Origin: Silene latifolia
Taxonomy: Eukaryota; Streptophyta; Magnoliopsida; Caryophyllales; Caryophyllaceae
Assembly: GCF_048544455.1 (NCBI RefSeq)
Contig: NC_133538.1
Location: 2,616,658 to 2,680,657 of the forward strand
Direction: 5' to 3'
DNA: 64,000 bases
Shown piece by piece: positions 46,078 to 56,279 of this stretch (within the stretch, counting starts at the first letter, position 1; each line of letters opens with the position of its first letter). Made by a program: the position numbers and the translations under genes. The notes below the pieces were generated by a model. The model saw nothing but the letters and a program-made list of their open reading frames with translations. It made no database searches and was not told the DNA's origin.

Positions 46078-47873
46078 GAAACTTCAAGCAAGTTGATGAT
46101 GAGTGCCATTATTGTTATGGCATGGGACATTGGCTTAGGAATTGTCCCGTATATTTGCGAAATATAAGGGAAGGAATCATCGTTCCAAAAGGTAAAATTC
46201 CTAAGGAAATTTATGTTATTGATATAAATTATACTTCCACTAAGACATGGGTACTGGATACCGGTTGTGGTTCTCACCTTTGTAATCATTTACAGGGTTT
46301 AAGAGACGTGAAGAGGCTTAGCAAAGGAGATGTGGATCTACGCCTTGGAAATGGAGCTCGAGTAGCGGCCGAATCCAAAGGAACTTATGTATTAGCTTTG
46401 CCTAATGGATTTGAGTTGTATTTACATAATTGTTTTTATGTGCCTACACTCTCTAAAAACATTATTTCTATCGCTATGCTAGACATGGATGGATTTTGTT
46501 TTGTCATTAAGAACAATCGTTGTACTATTTCGAGGAATGATTTGGTTATAGGCCCAGCTTCTTCCATCAATGGCATTTACATTTTAGAAGCCTCAAATCC
46601 AATTAATGATATCTATAACATTCAATCAAAGAAACTCAAATCAAGTGACCCAAATGAATCGTTTATTTGGCATTGTCGATTAGGTCACATAAACGAGAAT
46701 CGCATCAAAAGATTAATTTCGACTAATGTGATTACACCATTTGATTTTCAATCATATGGTACATGCGAATATTGCCTTCTTGGCAAAATGACTCGTAATC
46801 CTTTTAGTGGTAAAGGGACACGAGCTAGTGAACTATTGGGACTCATACATAACGATGTGTGTGGACCAATGAGTATCACCGCTCGTGGAAATTATGACTA
46901 CTTCATAACCTTCACCGATGACTTGAGTAGATATGGGTATATCTATTTAATGAAACATAAAAGTGAAGCGTTTGAGAAATTCAAAGAATTTCAAAACGAA
47001 GTAGAGAACCAATTGAACAAAAGGATTAAGGCACTACGATCCGATCGTGGTGGAGAATATCTTAGCCTTGAATTCGATTCACACTTGAAAAGTCGTGGTA
47101 TTATATCACAACTTACTCCACCCGGAACACCACAACTCAATGGTGTTGCCGAAAGGAGAAATCGAACCCTACTTGATATGGTTCGGTCCATGATGAGTCA
47201 AACCGAGTTACCAAACTCGTTTTGGGGATTTGCGATTCAAACCGCAATAAGATCTTTGAACAATTCTCCCACTAAAGCCACCGAGAAAACTCCATTTGAG
47301 ATATGGAAAGGAAGAGTTCCTAATCTATCCTACATGAAAATTTGGGGTTGTAATGCTTATGTCAAAACCAGAAATGACAATAAGCTACCCCCAAGATCTG
47401 AAAAATGCACCTTTGTAGGCTATTCTAACACCCGAGGTTATTACTTCTATAAACCTCAAGAAAACAAAATGTTTGTGTCTTCTGAGGCTGTCTTCTTAGA
47501 AAGGGATTTTATTTCTAAAAGACAGAGTGGGAGAAATTTTGAACTTGATGAAGTTCAAGAGCCACAAACCGAGATAGAGACACAAGAAGATGTTCCTTCG
47601 TCGTCTAACACGGTTGTCTCTCCTCCTCTTCGAAGAATGGGCCGTGTTATACGCCATCCCGATCAATATGTAGGACTTATCGAAGAAGATGGAACACTCG
47701 ATGTGTTGCTTTTAGAAAGTGACGAACCCGCCACCTACAAGGCCGCAATCTCTAGTCCAAATTCCTCCTTATGGCTTGAAGCCATGAAGTCCGAAATGGA
47801 TTCTATGCATGAAAACCAAGTTTGGGACTTGGTATATTTGCCCAAAGGGGCAAGACCTCTTCAATACAAATAG
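46074..47873 (+). pseudogene. Copia pol: zinc knuckle, protease, integrase
   Basis: 599 codons, open upstream to about 46025. Zinc knuckle CHYCYGMGHWLRNC (residues 11-24). Protease WVLDTGCGSHLC, catalytic Asp at residue 62. GAG-pre-integrase FIWHCRLGHINENRI with CEYCLLGKMTRNPF. Integrase core: IHNDVCGPM, ITFTDDLSRYGYI and GTPQLNGVAERRNRTLLDMV supply the D-D-E residues; then PSYMKIWGC-like YMKIWGCNAYVK and KCTFVGYSNTRGYYFY. It ends at TAG 47871-47873 where copia elements have a Trp (IFKVK follows), a TGG-to-TAG change. Confidence 0.95.
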
Positions 47874-48930
47874 ATTTTCAAAGTTAAGAATGGCATAAAA
47901 GGACATGATGATGTCTACAAAGCTAGGCTAGTGGCAAAAGGATTTACCCATGTCCAAGGTCTCCATTATGATGAGACCTTCGCCCCCGTAGCCATGCTAA
48001 GATCCATACGGATTTTGTTAGCGATTGCCTCATTTCATGATTATGAAATATGGCAAATGGATATCAAAACCGCTTTTCTAAATGGGCATTTAGAAGAGGA
48101 GGTGTACATGATACAACCCGAAGGTTTTGTTGATTCTAAGAATCCTAACAAAGTGTGCAAGCTTAAGAGATTCATTTATGGTCTTAAGCAAGCATCTAGA
48201 AGTTCGAATCATCGATTCAATCATGTTATAAAGGAGAATGGTTTCACTCGAAGTGTTGAGGAACCATGTTTATACATGAAATTTAGTGGGAGCAATGTTG
48301 TGTTCCTAATCTTGTATGTAAATGACATACTACTCATTGGAAATGATATTCCAATGTTGTCTTCTGTTAAGAAGTGGCTAGGTAACCACTTCCAAGTGAA
48401 GGATTTAGGAGAGGCACAACGCATATTAGGTATCCGGATCCATAGAGATAGATCCAAGAGGATATTGGCACTAAGTCAAGAATCTTATGTTGATAAGATT
48501 CTTCGACGGTTCAGCGTGGACAAATCAAAAAGGGGTTTGGTACCTATGGTAACTGGGACTATATTGAGCAAGACTCAATCTCCCTCTGAACCCCATGATG
48601 TTGAACGCATGAAGACGATCCCTTATGCTTCCGCTGTTGGATCAATCATGTACGCCATGATATGCACACGTCTTGATGTCTCGTATGCCTTGAGTATGAC
48701 GAGTAGATATCACGGAAATCCAGGTGAGAGTCACTGGATAGCCGTCAAGAACATCCTTAAGTATTTGAGAAGAACTAAGGATTCTATCTTAGTGTTTGGA
48801 GGAGACAATGAGCTACGTGTTAATGGATACACGGACTCGAATTTTCAAACGGATAGAGATGACATGAAATCACAAGCTGGTTTCGTTTTCATGCTCAATG
48901 GTGGTGCCGTTAGCTGGAGAAGCTTCAAGG
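47874..48930 (+). pseudogene. Copia reverse transcriptase
   Basis: In frame after the TAG: YKARLVAKGFTHVQGLHYDE, WQMDIKTAFLNGHLEEEVYM, KLKRFIYGLKQASRS and the catalytic block LILYVNDILLIGND. Ty1/copia RT has YVDD here; the first Asp is Asn (GAT to AAT), which should abolish activity. Continues through LGIRIHRDRSKRILALSQES and YASAVGSIMYAMICTRLDVS to a frameshift near 48920. Confidence 0.95.
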
Positions 48931-49305
48931 AAGTCAGAATCAAGCGATTCAACAATGGAGGCTGAGTACATTGTAGCATCAGAAGCTGCCAAGGAAGCTG
49001 TGTGGATCAGGCAATTCACGGAAGGTCTAAGAGTAGTACCTAACGCCAATGATCTTATCACTCTCTATTGTGATAATAGTGGGACGATCTTCCAAGCTAA
49101 GGAGCCAAAGTCTAGTAATAGATCTAGACATGTACTTAGAAAATATCATGTAATAAGAGATTTCATTGAAAGAAAGGAAATTGCGATTTGTAAGGTTGGG
49201 ACGGATGACAACATAGCCGATCCGCTCACCAAGCCCTTATCGCAGGCCAAGCATGATGGACATGTTACGTCCATGGGACTTAAACGAGTACCAAGTTTAT
49301 GTTAG
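48898..49305 (+). pseudogene. Copia RNase H
   Basis: Frame +1 relative to the RT. STMEAEYIVASEAAKEAVWI, LYCDNSGTIFQAKEPKSSNR and HVLRKYHVIRDFIERKEIAI with DDNIADPLTKPL are the copia RNase H signatures. The first RNase H Asp lies in the previous frame (NGYTDSNFQTD). Confidence 0.93.
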
Positions 49306-50056
49306 ATTTTGAAATGAAATAAAAGTGTTGTTTTTGTTCATGTTCATAATCGAATTTGTCTTTTATCTTTTCTTTATACCTTGTTACATCCAAACGGGTT
49401 GTAGAGACAATTGAACCCCGTTAAAGTGAAGGCGGATTAGCATTGTATTCGCCCATAGTTACTTACATAAGGTGACGTTTCGAAGTGACTAGAGTGTGAT
49501 GCGATTGATGCCAAATTCAAGTGCCATAGAGTCATGTGAGATGACTAGTCGATCACATAGGCAGACTGTTAGGAACACTTTGTCGGGCCTTATGACCGCT
49601 TATAGAGTTCTGGCAAATTTATATAGCCTAGTCGTGGCGAGAGCTACTATAGTATTCTAATGAGTCGATTCTTTTGACTAAAGACTATTCGCCCAGGATG
49701 ACACAGTTTCAGATTAACTTTGATTTGTGTTACTACGACCTTCGTAAATGAGGTCAAATGGGCATATTTTGGGTTGTGATGGCTGTGGCTAGTCGAAGGG
49801 AATGAGTGCGATAGGAATTGTCCACCCTAATCAGGGTTATAACAATATCTCAGGGCCACTCGAGGAGTAATGAACTGTAAATGCATGGCCACGCTCGGAA
49901 GATATCTATGGTAGATGAATCCGGTCAATCAGTTATTCTCCAAATTGAGGAAACCACTCTTGATATGATCACTTGCAAGTACGACCTGAAAGACACCTTG
50001 CATTGAGTGTGAGATAGTAATAGGACAAGAGAATTGGTGACGCACACTTGTCGAGG
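49306..50056 (+). other. Copia 3' untranslated region
   Basis: 750 bases between pol end and purine tract; no ORF with a domain. Confidence 0.7.
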
Positions 50057-50069
50057 ACAAGTGGGAGAT
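50057..50069 (+). promoter_or_regulatory. Copia polypurine tract
   Basis: ACAAGTGGGAGAT immediately before the 3' LTR start TGTTGGAA; standard copia tract. Confidence 0.9.
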
Positions 50070-51438
50070 TGTTGGAATATGTGTCCTCCGATAATAATGC
50101 GATCACAACTGTCGATCATGATGATCACATGTTTAAGTCTCATTTTAAAGAATACAATTGGGAAGTAATATTTTACTGTCAACTGGTCCACACATATCGG
50201 TAATGATTGGCTGACTAGAGTTTGACATTACTGTCGTGCGACGGTGGTGACAGTTGATCCCCTTAGGTCATACCTAAAGGATAATACTCTTAATTGATCA
50301 TTTAATTGATCATATGATGATACAGGTTAATTAAATTACTTAAAATTGACGGACGATTTTGGAAGTAATATTTACGTGTCTCATTGTAATTTGATTAAAT
50401 AAGATACGGTCTAAGTAATCGAATTGTTTTATTACTTAGATGAAATTATTGTTTAAGGAAACAATTACATTTGAATGAATAAATTATTATAAATACAAGA
50501 TGTTGTCATTTATAATTGGTGAATTATTTTGGTACAAGTAATTATGAATTACTAAGTCAATTTCGTATATGACGTATTTTTATTAATACGTTGATTTTTA
50601 ATATGTTAAAAATACATAACATTTTTACATGACATGCTACATGTGACAAATTGACAAAATAAAGTGTAAAATGGTTTTTCCATTTTACACTAAATGGACC
50701 GAAATAATGGGGAAGTGTTAGGTATATATTATGTTAATTATGTTAGTGGTAAGCATAATGATGTTAGCCTAATACTAGCCATGCATACCTACATAATCTT
50801 GTGAAGACCACATTGTGCATGCATTGGCCATTCTCTCCCTCCCATACCCGATTTTTTCCACCCTCCATGCAAAGAGTTTTTGTCTTATTTTTGCATATAG
50901 ACTACTCTTGAAAAAACATTATTCATTCATTCATTTTGACATCTAAAATAAGAGTTTTTAGAGAGAGATAAAAATCTTCCCTTTTCTTCCTCCTCTTAGC
51001 CGAAAATAAGAGAACATAAATAAAGATTTTGGGTCAATTTTATTTAAAAGTTAATATTGTTCTAGTGATAATAATATTAATTTGTTAAGAGTATTTCTTG
51101 GGTATTATTCCTTGAGAGGGATTCTATACTTGAATCCTTTGTTCATCCATTTTAGGAGAGCTCAAGAACAAGTAAGAAGGACATCTTACTTGTGCCCTTT
51201 GATCCGAAATATCAATGTAAGAATGAAGATTTCTTCCTTATTTTACTTATACTCCCTCCCATCCACTCCAAAGGTAACATGGGCCCACATTTTGTGAGAG
51301 GAAAAGTGGGTCCATGTTACCTTTGGAGTGGATAAGAGGGAGTAGTTTGCATGCATGAGATCATCTTTTAATTTTATGACTAAATTAAAATTATAACATG
51401 TATGAATATGTTGAGTAAAGAGATATAGATTTCTAACA
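50070..51438 (+). repeat. Copia 3' LTR (1369 bp) carrying a MITE
   Basis: Matches the 5' LTR with few substitutions apart from the MITE at 51252-51342. Confidence 0.96.
51252..51342. mobile_element. 91-bp Stowaway-type MITE
   Basis: Starts CTCCCTCCCATCCACTCCAA, ends TTGGAGTGGATAAGAGGGAG. The arms pair over much of their length (GGTAACATGG...CCATGTTACC), giving a hairpin. TA duplication at 51250-51251 and 51343-51344. The 5' LTR has the empty site (ACTTATAGTTTGC), proving insertion. Stowaway elements are moved by Tc1/mariner transposases. Confidence 0.96.
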
Positions 51439-51489
51439 GATTTTGAATGGCATGAAACAAATTTAATTTTAAAAAAAAAAATTACGAAA

Positions 51490-51971
51490 ATGTAATAAAA
51501 ATGGTTACTAAAACAAAAACTATTGTAAATACATTTCACAAATACCCACGCATAATATTCAACAACAGGTTTTAAAAAAAGAACCGTTGTAAATACCTTT
51601 CACAAATACCCGCGCATAATATTCAACAACATGTTTTAATTAAAGAACCGTTGTTATTAACAATTTCAACAACGGTTATTTTACGTATACCTGTTGTTAA
51701 AAGTCTTCACAATTTTGGTGGGAATGATACAACAACGGTTTTTTATATGATAACCGTTGTTATATCCTTCCCACCAAACTTTTTTCAAACTTTCCACAAT
51801 GACTTACTCGCAACAACAACGACTTTTAAACGTTGTGAATACATTCCACAACGGTTTTAGTAAATAACCTAACCGGTTTAAATACCTTTTACAACGGCCA
51901 CTTTAACAACGTCCGCTTTTTGTTTTAACAACGGTTTTTACCCGTTGTTATAGCATGTATCTGTAGTAGTG
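51490..51971. repeat. CACTA-2 right subterminal repeats
   Basis: At least ten ACAACGG/CCGTTGT units, matching the inverted left end of CACTA-1. Open frames across it are repeat-derived. Confidence 0.8.
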
Positions 51972-53039
51972 AAAGTACAACTGTGAAAGCTAAACAACTA
52001 TAAATGAAAGCTAAGTCTCTTGACGTCGGAAGCTAGACTCGAGTGATGACTCCCCATGACTGCCCCATAGCTAAAGAACTGCATCACCTGTCACAATCTG
52101 CTCACCATCCTCGAATGGATCACCACAGATTTTATTATAACAACGGGGTTAGTTACTGAATAATCAAAGCAAGACAAGTACGAAAGATAAATACTGATCA
52201 TCAGCCATCTCCAACTCCCAATCACAACAATCAGCGGTGGGGGACCGCAGCCACAACCACCATGGTCCCGCTCATCAACGAGCAATAATCCCTGTCCCTT
52301 AATGTGTGCATCCTCTCCCGTGGCGGGTTCCATGGAAGGAAAACTAGGGTGTGAAGCCACTCCCTCAAGTGACTCCACCACAATCATAACAACACCAACA
52401 CAACACTAGTAGATGATCACAATATCAATCGTACATCAATTACCACATAAATCTCAATTCAATTAAACAGTAAAACTGAGTAGGAAACCCTACCTTAGCA
52501 CAACTGCAAGAGACACAAGCAAGGTAATCTAGAACGGTTCTTCTACGAAGTCCTCACCTAACAACAACTACATAACAACAATCACTATATGCAAAACCCC
52601 TTTTTTCCCCAATTCACAATTCAAGCCAAACCCTAAAAGATTAATCAAAGAACTAAGGAAATCAAGGACTTACCCACGATAGAATGAAAGATGAAGAGAC
52701 TTGCTAACAATCACACACACACACACAAGGGAGAGATTTGGAGAGGATTAGAGCGTCGTTGATTATTTAGGTTTTGTAAAATGTAATTAGAAACTGATTA
52801 ACGCATTTTATATAGCTCTAATCATCTCTAAATCAAACCGTGGAAATAACACCCGTCAGACCGGATACTCGGTTGAGTATAGAGTATACTCGGCCGAGTA
52901 CCCTCTATTCGGTCGAGTATTCCACATACTCGGCCGAGTATTCCTGGGCAGTAAGCTGACCAGAATACACGACACCCCTTACTCGACCGAGTAAGCCATA
53001 TTCGGCCAAGTATAGTCTTAGGAAAACCATAGTATTACA
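51972..53039 (-). repeat. Backbone gypsy 5' LTR, distal 1.07 kb
   Basis: Resumes with the AAA duplication and ends TAGTATTACA at 53039, so on the minus strand the LTR begins TGTAATACTATGG. A TATA-like TATATAAAATGCG (minus) lies near 52805-52817. A (CA)n run lies at 52712-52727. Joined length with 28612-28778 is ~1.23 kb. Confidence 0.75.
52862..53016. repeat. TACTCGGYCGAGTA palindrome array in gypsy LTR
   Basis: Six copies or near-copies, for example TACTCGGCCGAGTA at about 52890 and 52927, TTCGGTCGAGTA near 52910 and TACTCGACCGAGTA near 52980. Same motif as the leader array at 27905-28168. Confidence 0.85.
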
Positions 53040-54126
53040 GCGACTTACACTGATTTTTTTGCATATGGCATTAAAATTTTGTGATCAGTATGGACGGGTT
53101 TACAGTTGGTTATAACATGCGAAATTGCCTCACACACGCTCAAAAGAAAGATTTCGAAAGTAATATACGGAGTATATGCTATTGGACATTAACCATAGTG
53201 TTTCCCAATGATGATGTATGAATGCAAAGAGGGACATGTGCAAATGTTTTACCCAGCAATAATGGTCGCAACATTCTATTGGTGAAAGCTTAGATCCCCT
53301 TAAGGTAATAGATAATAAATAATCTTATTCTTATAATAATCTTATCATTATATTACTTTTGCTCAAAATTGTCAATTAGGTCATTCTTATAATCATATGA
53401 TAATGTTTAAATATGTCTTTTGTGGAGTTTAGGCATAGCTTATTAGCTTAAGACGAAATATAAGGCAATGTACCACAGATGAAATCGAAGAACCAAAGCT
53501 CTTTTTCCGCGGCGGAAGAACATTGAACCTTTAGCTTATAATTTTGATCTTCTATTGAACCTCATGTTCTCTTATGAGTAAGTGGTAATGCATAAAGTTG
53601 TCAATGGTTTTTATTTTTCACAGCTACATCTTCACATAAATATGATATATCTTCTTGAAATAACTACTCACCTCAATGTTTACCAATATCTGCTTCTTTT
53701 TATCCTTCTATCATGGTTAATTGTTTTTCTTTTTCCTTTTTTTTGAGAAAATTCAAATGAAAGAATAAACGAGGGGCAGTAAACATTCAATTTTAGAGAG
53801 TTCTTTATATCGAATTAGAAAGAAGGTTTATCAAATTTGCATATTTTGTACCACTTTTTTTTATGATGCATTGACTCATTGAGATGCACAAATTATGTTC
53901 ATTAAAACAAATTGACAATTTGAAAGTATAACCACCAAAATTGGGTTATTGAATAGCATCATGGTTTTTACATTATTATGTTCTTTGTGTGTCTAAAGTC
54001 GTTTTGATAAACAAACGCGACTCTGATGATTTTGTCATGTGGAAAATTATACTCTAAACTACTTTGTAAGGCGAACTACTATATTGTGTATAGAAATATC
54101 CTGATATACAATAATGTGAAAAAGTT
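53040..54126. other. Unassigned AT-rich flank
   Basis: Outside the backbone gypsy LTR. No domain-bearing ORF, terminal repeat or long repeat seen. It may be the older insertion site of the gypsy element. Confidence 0.5.
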
Positions 54127-54500
54127 ATAGGGTGGATATCACGGAGGCTAAAGCGGTGGCAGTGGGTTTAACAGTGGCGAGGCAAATGGGGGTTACCTCA
54201 GTAGTACTTGAACCTAATTCCCAACACCTAATATCGATGCTCAAAGGGGGGAGGGGGGAATAGCCCCGACCTTTTACTTGGGGAATGTTATGAAAGAGAT
54301 CTTAGATATTGGAGTAGACTTTGATCATTTTCGATTCAGTTGTGTGAGGCAGAGCGCGGAAAATGAGGCGGCCTATAGCTAGAATAGCTAACTATACGCC
54401 TATAGGTCACTCGACAAGGGTCTGGGTTTATATGTGCCCAAATGCTATCATAGACATTGTATCCTCCGACTTTATGTCGAACTTTGCTTAATTAATCAAA
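54127..54500 (+). pseudogene. Degenerate RNase H-like (RVT_3) fragment
   Basis: From about 54133 the plus strand reads VDITEAKAVAVGLTVARQMG then VTSVVLEPNSQHLISMLKG, followed by a TAG. It continues in a shifted frame with ILDIGVDFDHFRFSCVRQSA and ENEAA. This follows the RVT_3 RNase H fold (E.KA...G...A...G......E.DS..L) and its closing V.R..N..A H block. Such domains end many plant L1 LINEs or stand alone as LINE-derived genes. Stops and frameshifts make it a remnant. Confidence 0.65.
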
Positions 54501-54835
54501 TTTCTCTTTTTTTCTCAGAGTATTATTCTCTTTTATACACATGGTTTTAATTAGGAGATTTGTTTGAGTAAGAGTTCTTATAGATTTTGGGCAATTTTTC
54601 TCTTGCTGCATCATAGATGTTTTTCAAGGTTTTGCGCGAGACAGTAGTATTTAACTACCGAAGATGATGACAGGCACTGGGATGTCTCTAATAAACTTGA
54701 TCTCAAATAAGATTTTATGTAGAAGATTGATAATAAATATACATCTATCTAAATAATTTAAACATGTTGAGTAAGAGATTTAATTAATTATCCCATAGAT
54801 TATGACGAAATATTATAACTTAATTATATATATAT

Positions 54836-54887
<52 letters not shown>

Positions 54888-54916
54888 AGGCTTTTTTCGA
54901 GCAATTTTAGGCTGTC
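54501..54916. other. Unassigned, with (TA)n microsatellite
   Basis: No coding trace. A (TA)n run lies at 54825-54885 with a small break near 54846. Confidence 0.6.
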
Positions 54917-55022
54917 TACATCATCTTTTTTTTTTTTTTAGTACTACAAACATTCAAAGAAAGGATGAGAGAGAAAGTTAGAACCCTAATTTTCTTACAG
55001 TAATTGTTATTGATTAGATGCA

Positions 55023-56279
55023 ATGGCTCGATCAAAAAACAAACACAATAATAATCCTTCACTTAATACATGAAGAAAATCACAAAAAAACGATGGTATT
55101 AATCTTTCGAAAGGTAAAGGGAAATCAGCAGCGCGTCACATTCGATTTTCGTCTGCTGAGTTTGAAGGGGATTTAGAATCGATTGTTGAACTTGATAAAT
55201 CGGAGTCAGAAGTTCTAGAGCAGGATGAACCTAGAACATCTTCACCGCCGTTGCTTCGTATTACAAAGGAGGATGTTGCGGCTGAGGTAAAGTTCTGGTC
55301 TACTTCTATCTACTGTTATATACTTGGAGCGAATCCACCGAGTAATGTCATCAGTGGTTTTGTTAAGAGGGTGTGGCAGGAAAATGGGGTAGATATGGTT
55401 TCTTTCCTTCCCAATGGGATCTTCTTAGTTCGATTTAAGACCAAGGACCAACAACAAACTGTTTTGAAGAATGGTCACCTCATTTTTGACAATAAGCCTG
55501 TCATAATTAAGGAATGGTCCCCTGATGCAGAATTGCTTAAACATGATGTATCTAGGGTCCCAATTTGGATGAAAATTTATGGCTTAGATCTCAAATTCTG
55601 GGGTGTTGACTGTTTGAAGAAGTTGAGTGGAATTGTGGGACAATTTGTTAAGTGTGATGATGCCACTGCTACCAGAGCTTTTCTGGGGTATGCTAGGGTT
55701 ATGCTTGAGGTAAAAATTGGGCAACAGTTCCCCTCTGAATTGTCCTTCATTGATGAAGTGGGTAGGGTTCAGACAGCTAGGCTGGTCTATGATTGGCTTC
55801 CCACCACCTGCACTGCTTGTCGTGGAATGGGGCATACAGCTGATATATGCAGGAAGGGAGATGGGGCTGTTGGAACTCGCAGGGTATGGAAACCAAAGGT
55901 CAATGCTCAACAGAAACAGAATCAGGCAGGGGTAAAGAACAAGGCGCCTATGCCTCAGAAGAAGCAGGCTGGCCCACAGAAAGTTACTCCACCTAAGACT
56001 GTGGCACCTAGTGTCCCCACTCCAGTGGTTACTCCTGTGGTTCAGAGAGCTCCTCTTGTGGTGCTGACCAAGGGACCTGTTACTGAGCCTTCTATGCCTT
56101 GGAGGATGCTGACTAGATTGATGAGGGGAGATAATGCTGAAAGGAGGCTGTTCACTCCTGGAGGATTGTCATTTATGGAGTCCTTGACTCTTTCTCTTCA
56201 AAAGTCTAAAGCAGGATTGATGGAAAGGGTTTTGTTTGAGAAAGGAGAATCTAGTAACCTTCATACTGATAATGGGTAG
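55023..56279 (+). pseudogene. LINE-2 ORF1 (DUF4283 / zinc knuckle), one nonsense codon
   Basis: ATG 55023 starts MARSKNKHNNNPSLNT, then TGA 55071-55073 (probably CGA to TGA). The same frame continues to TAG 56277-56279. Domains: VKFWSTSIYCYILGANPPSN with VSFLPNGIFLVRFKTK and PVIIKEWSPDAE (DUF4283), CTACRGMGHTADIC knuckle, then a Pro/Lys/Gln-rich tail. The stop codon overlaps the ORF2 start (ATGGGTAG). Confidence 0.88.

Larger units (their letters stand above)
37504..51438 (+). mobile_element. Ty1/copia retrotransposon inserted in CACTA-2
   Basis: LTRs begin TGTTGGAATATG and end TTTCTAACA. The element is flanked by a perfect GATTT duplication (37499-37503 and 51439-51443). Primer-binding site 43609-43620, purine tract 50057-50069. 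Internal order: leader, truncated gag, protease, integrase, RT, RNase H (copia order). The 5' LTR (37504-43606) is stretched by a LINE, and the 3' LTR (50070-51438) carries a MITE. With both insertions and their duplications removed, the LTRs are equal in length (1276 bp). Several nonsense changes make this copy inactive. Confidence 0.96.
28779..51971. mobile_element. CACTA-2: CACTA transposon with TNP2 remnant, XS-like gene and TNPA/ULP1 gene; carries a copia insertion
   Basis: Left end CACTACTAAAAATCCAGG at 28779, right end CTGTAGTAGTG at 51971, AAA duplication on both sides (28776-28778 and 51972-51974). Removing the copia element leaves about 9.25 kb, a normal autonomous CACTA size. Subterminal ACAACGG repeats lie at 28793-29125 and 51490-51955, with a third block internally (32567-32809). 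Gene order: TNP2-like (+), XS-like (-), TNPA/ULP1-like (+). Opposite orientation to CACTA-1 but the same family. Confidence 0.92.
7051..53039 (-). mobile_element. Backbone Ty3/gypsy chromovirus-type element, split by five insertions
   Basis: Components in minus-strand order: 5' LTR 53039-51972 plus 28778-28612, primer-binding site, leader, gag 27831-26711, protease 19811-19344, RT/RNase H/integrase 19343-17132, integrase end 7741-7051. Insertions are CACTA-2 (28779-51971), element C (19812-26710), element B (7747-17131) and element A (to 7050). CACTA-1 lies within B. The 3' LTR is left of the window. TGTAAT...GTTACA ends bound the LTR. The pol order (RT-RH-IN) and the integrase C-terminus place it with chromoviruses, most like the Tekay/Del group; the clade call is provisional. 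Confidence 0.85.

Noticed and set aside
46026-46289. Minus-strand frame over the copia zinc knuckle and protease
   Set aside because: Antisense to well-supported pol domains.
48221-48457. Minus-strand frame inside copia RT
   Set aside because: Shadow of the RT frame.
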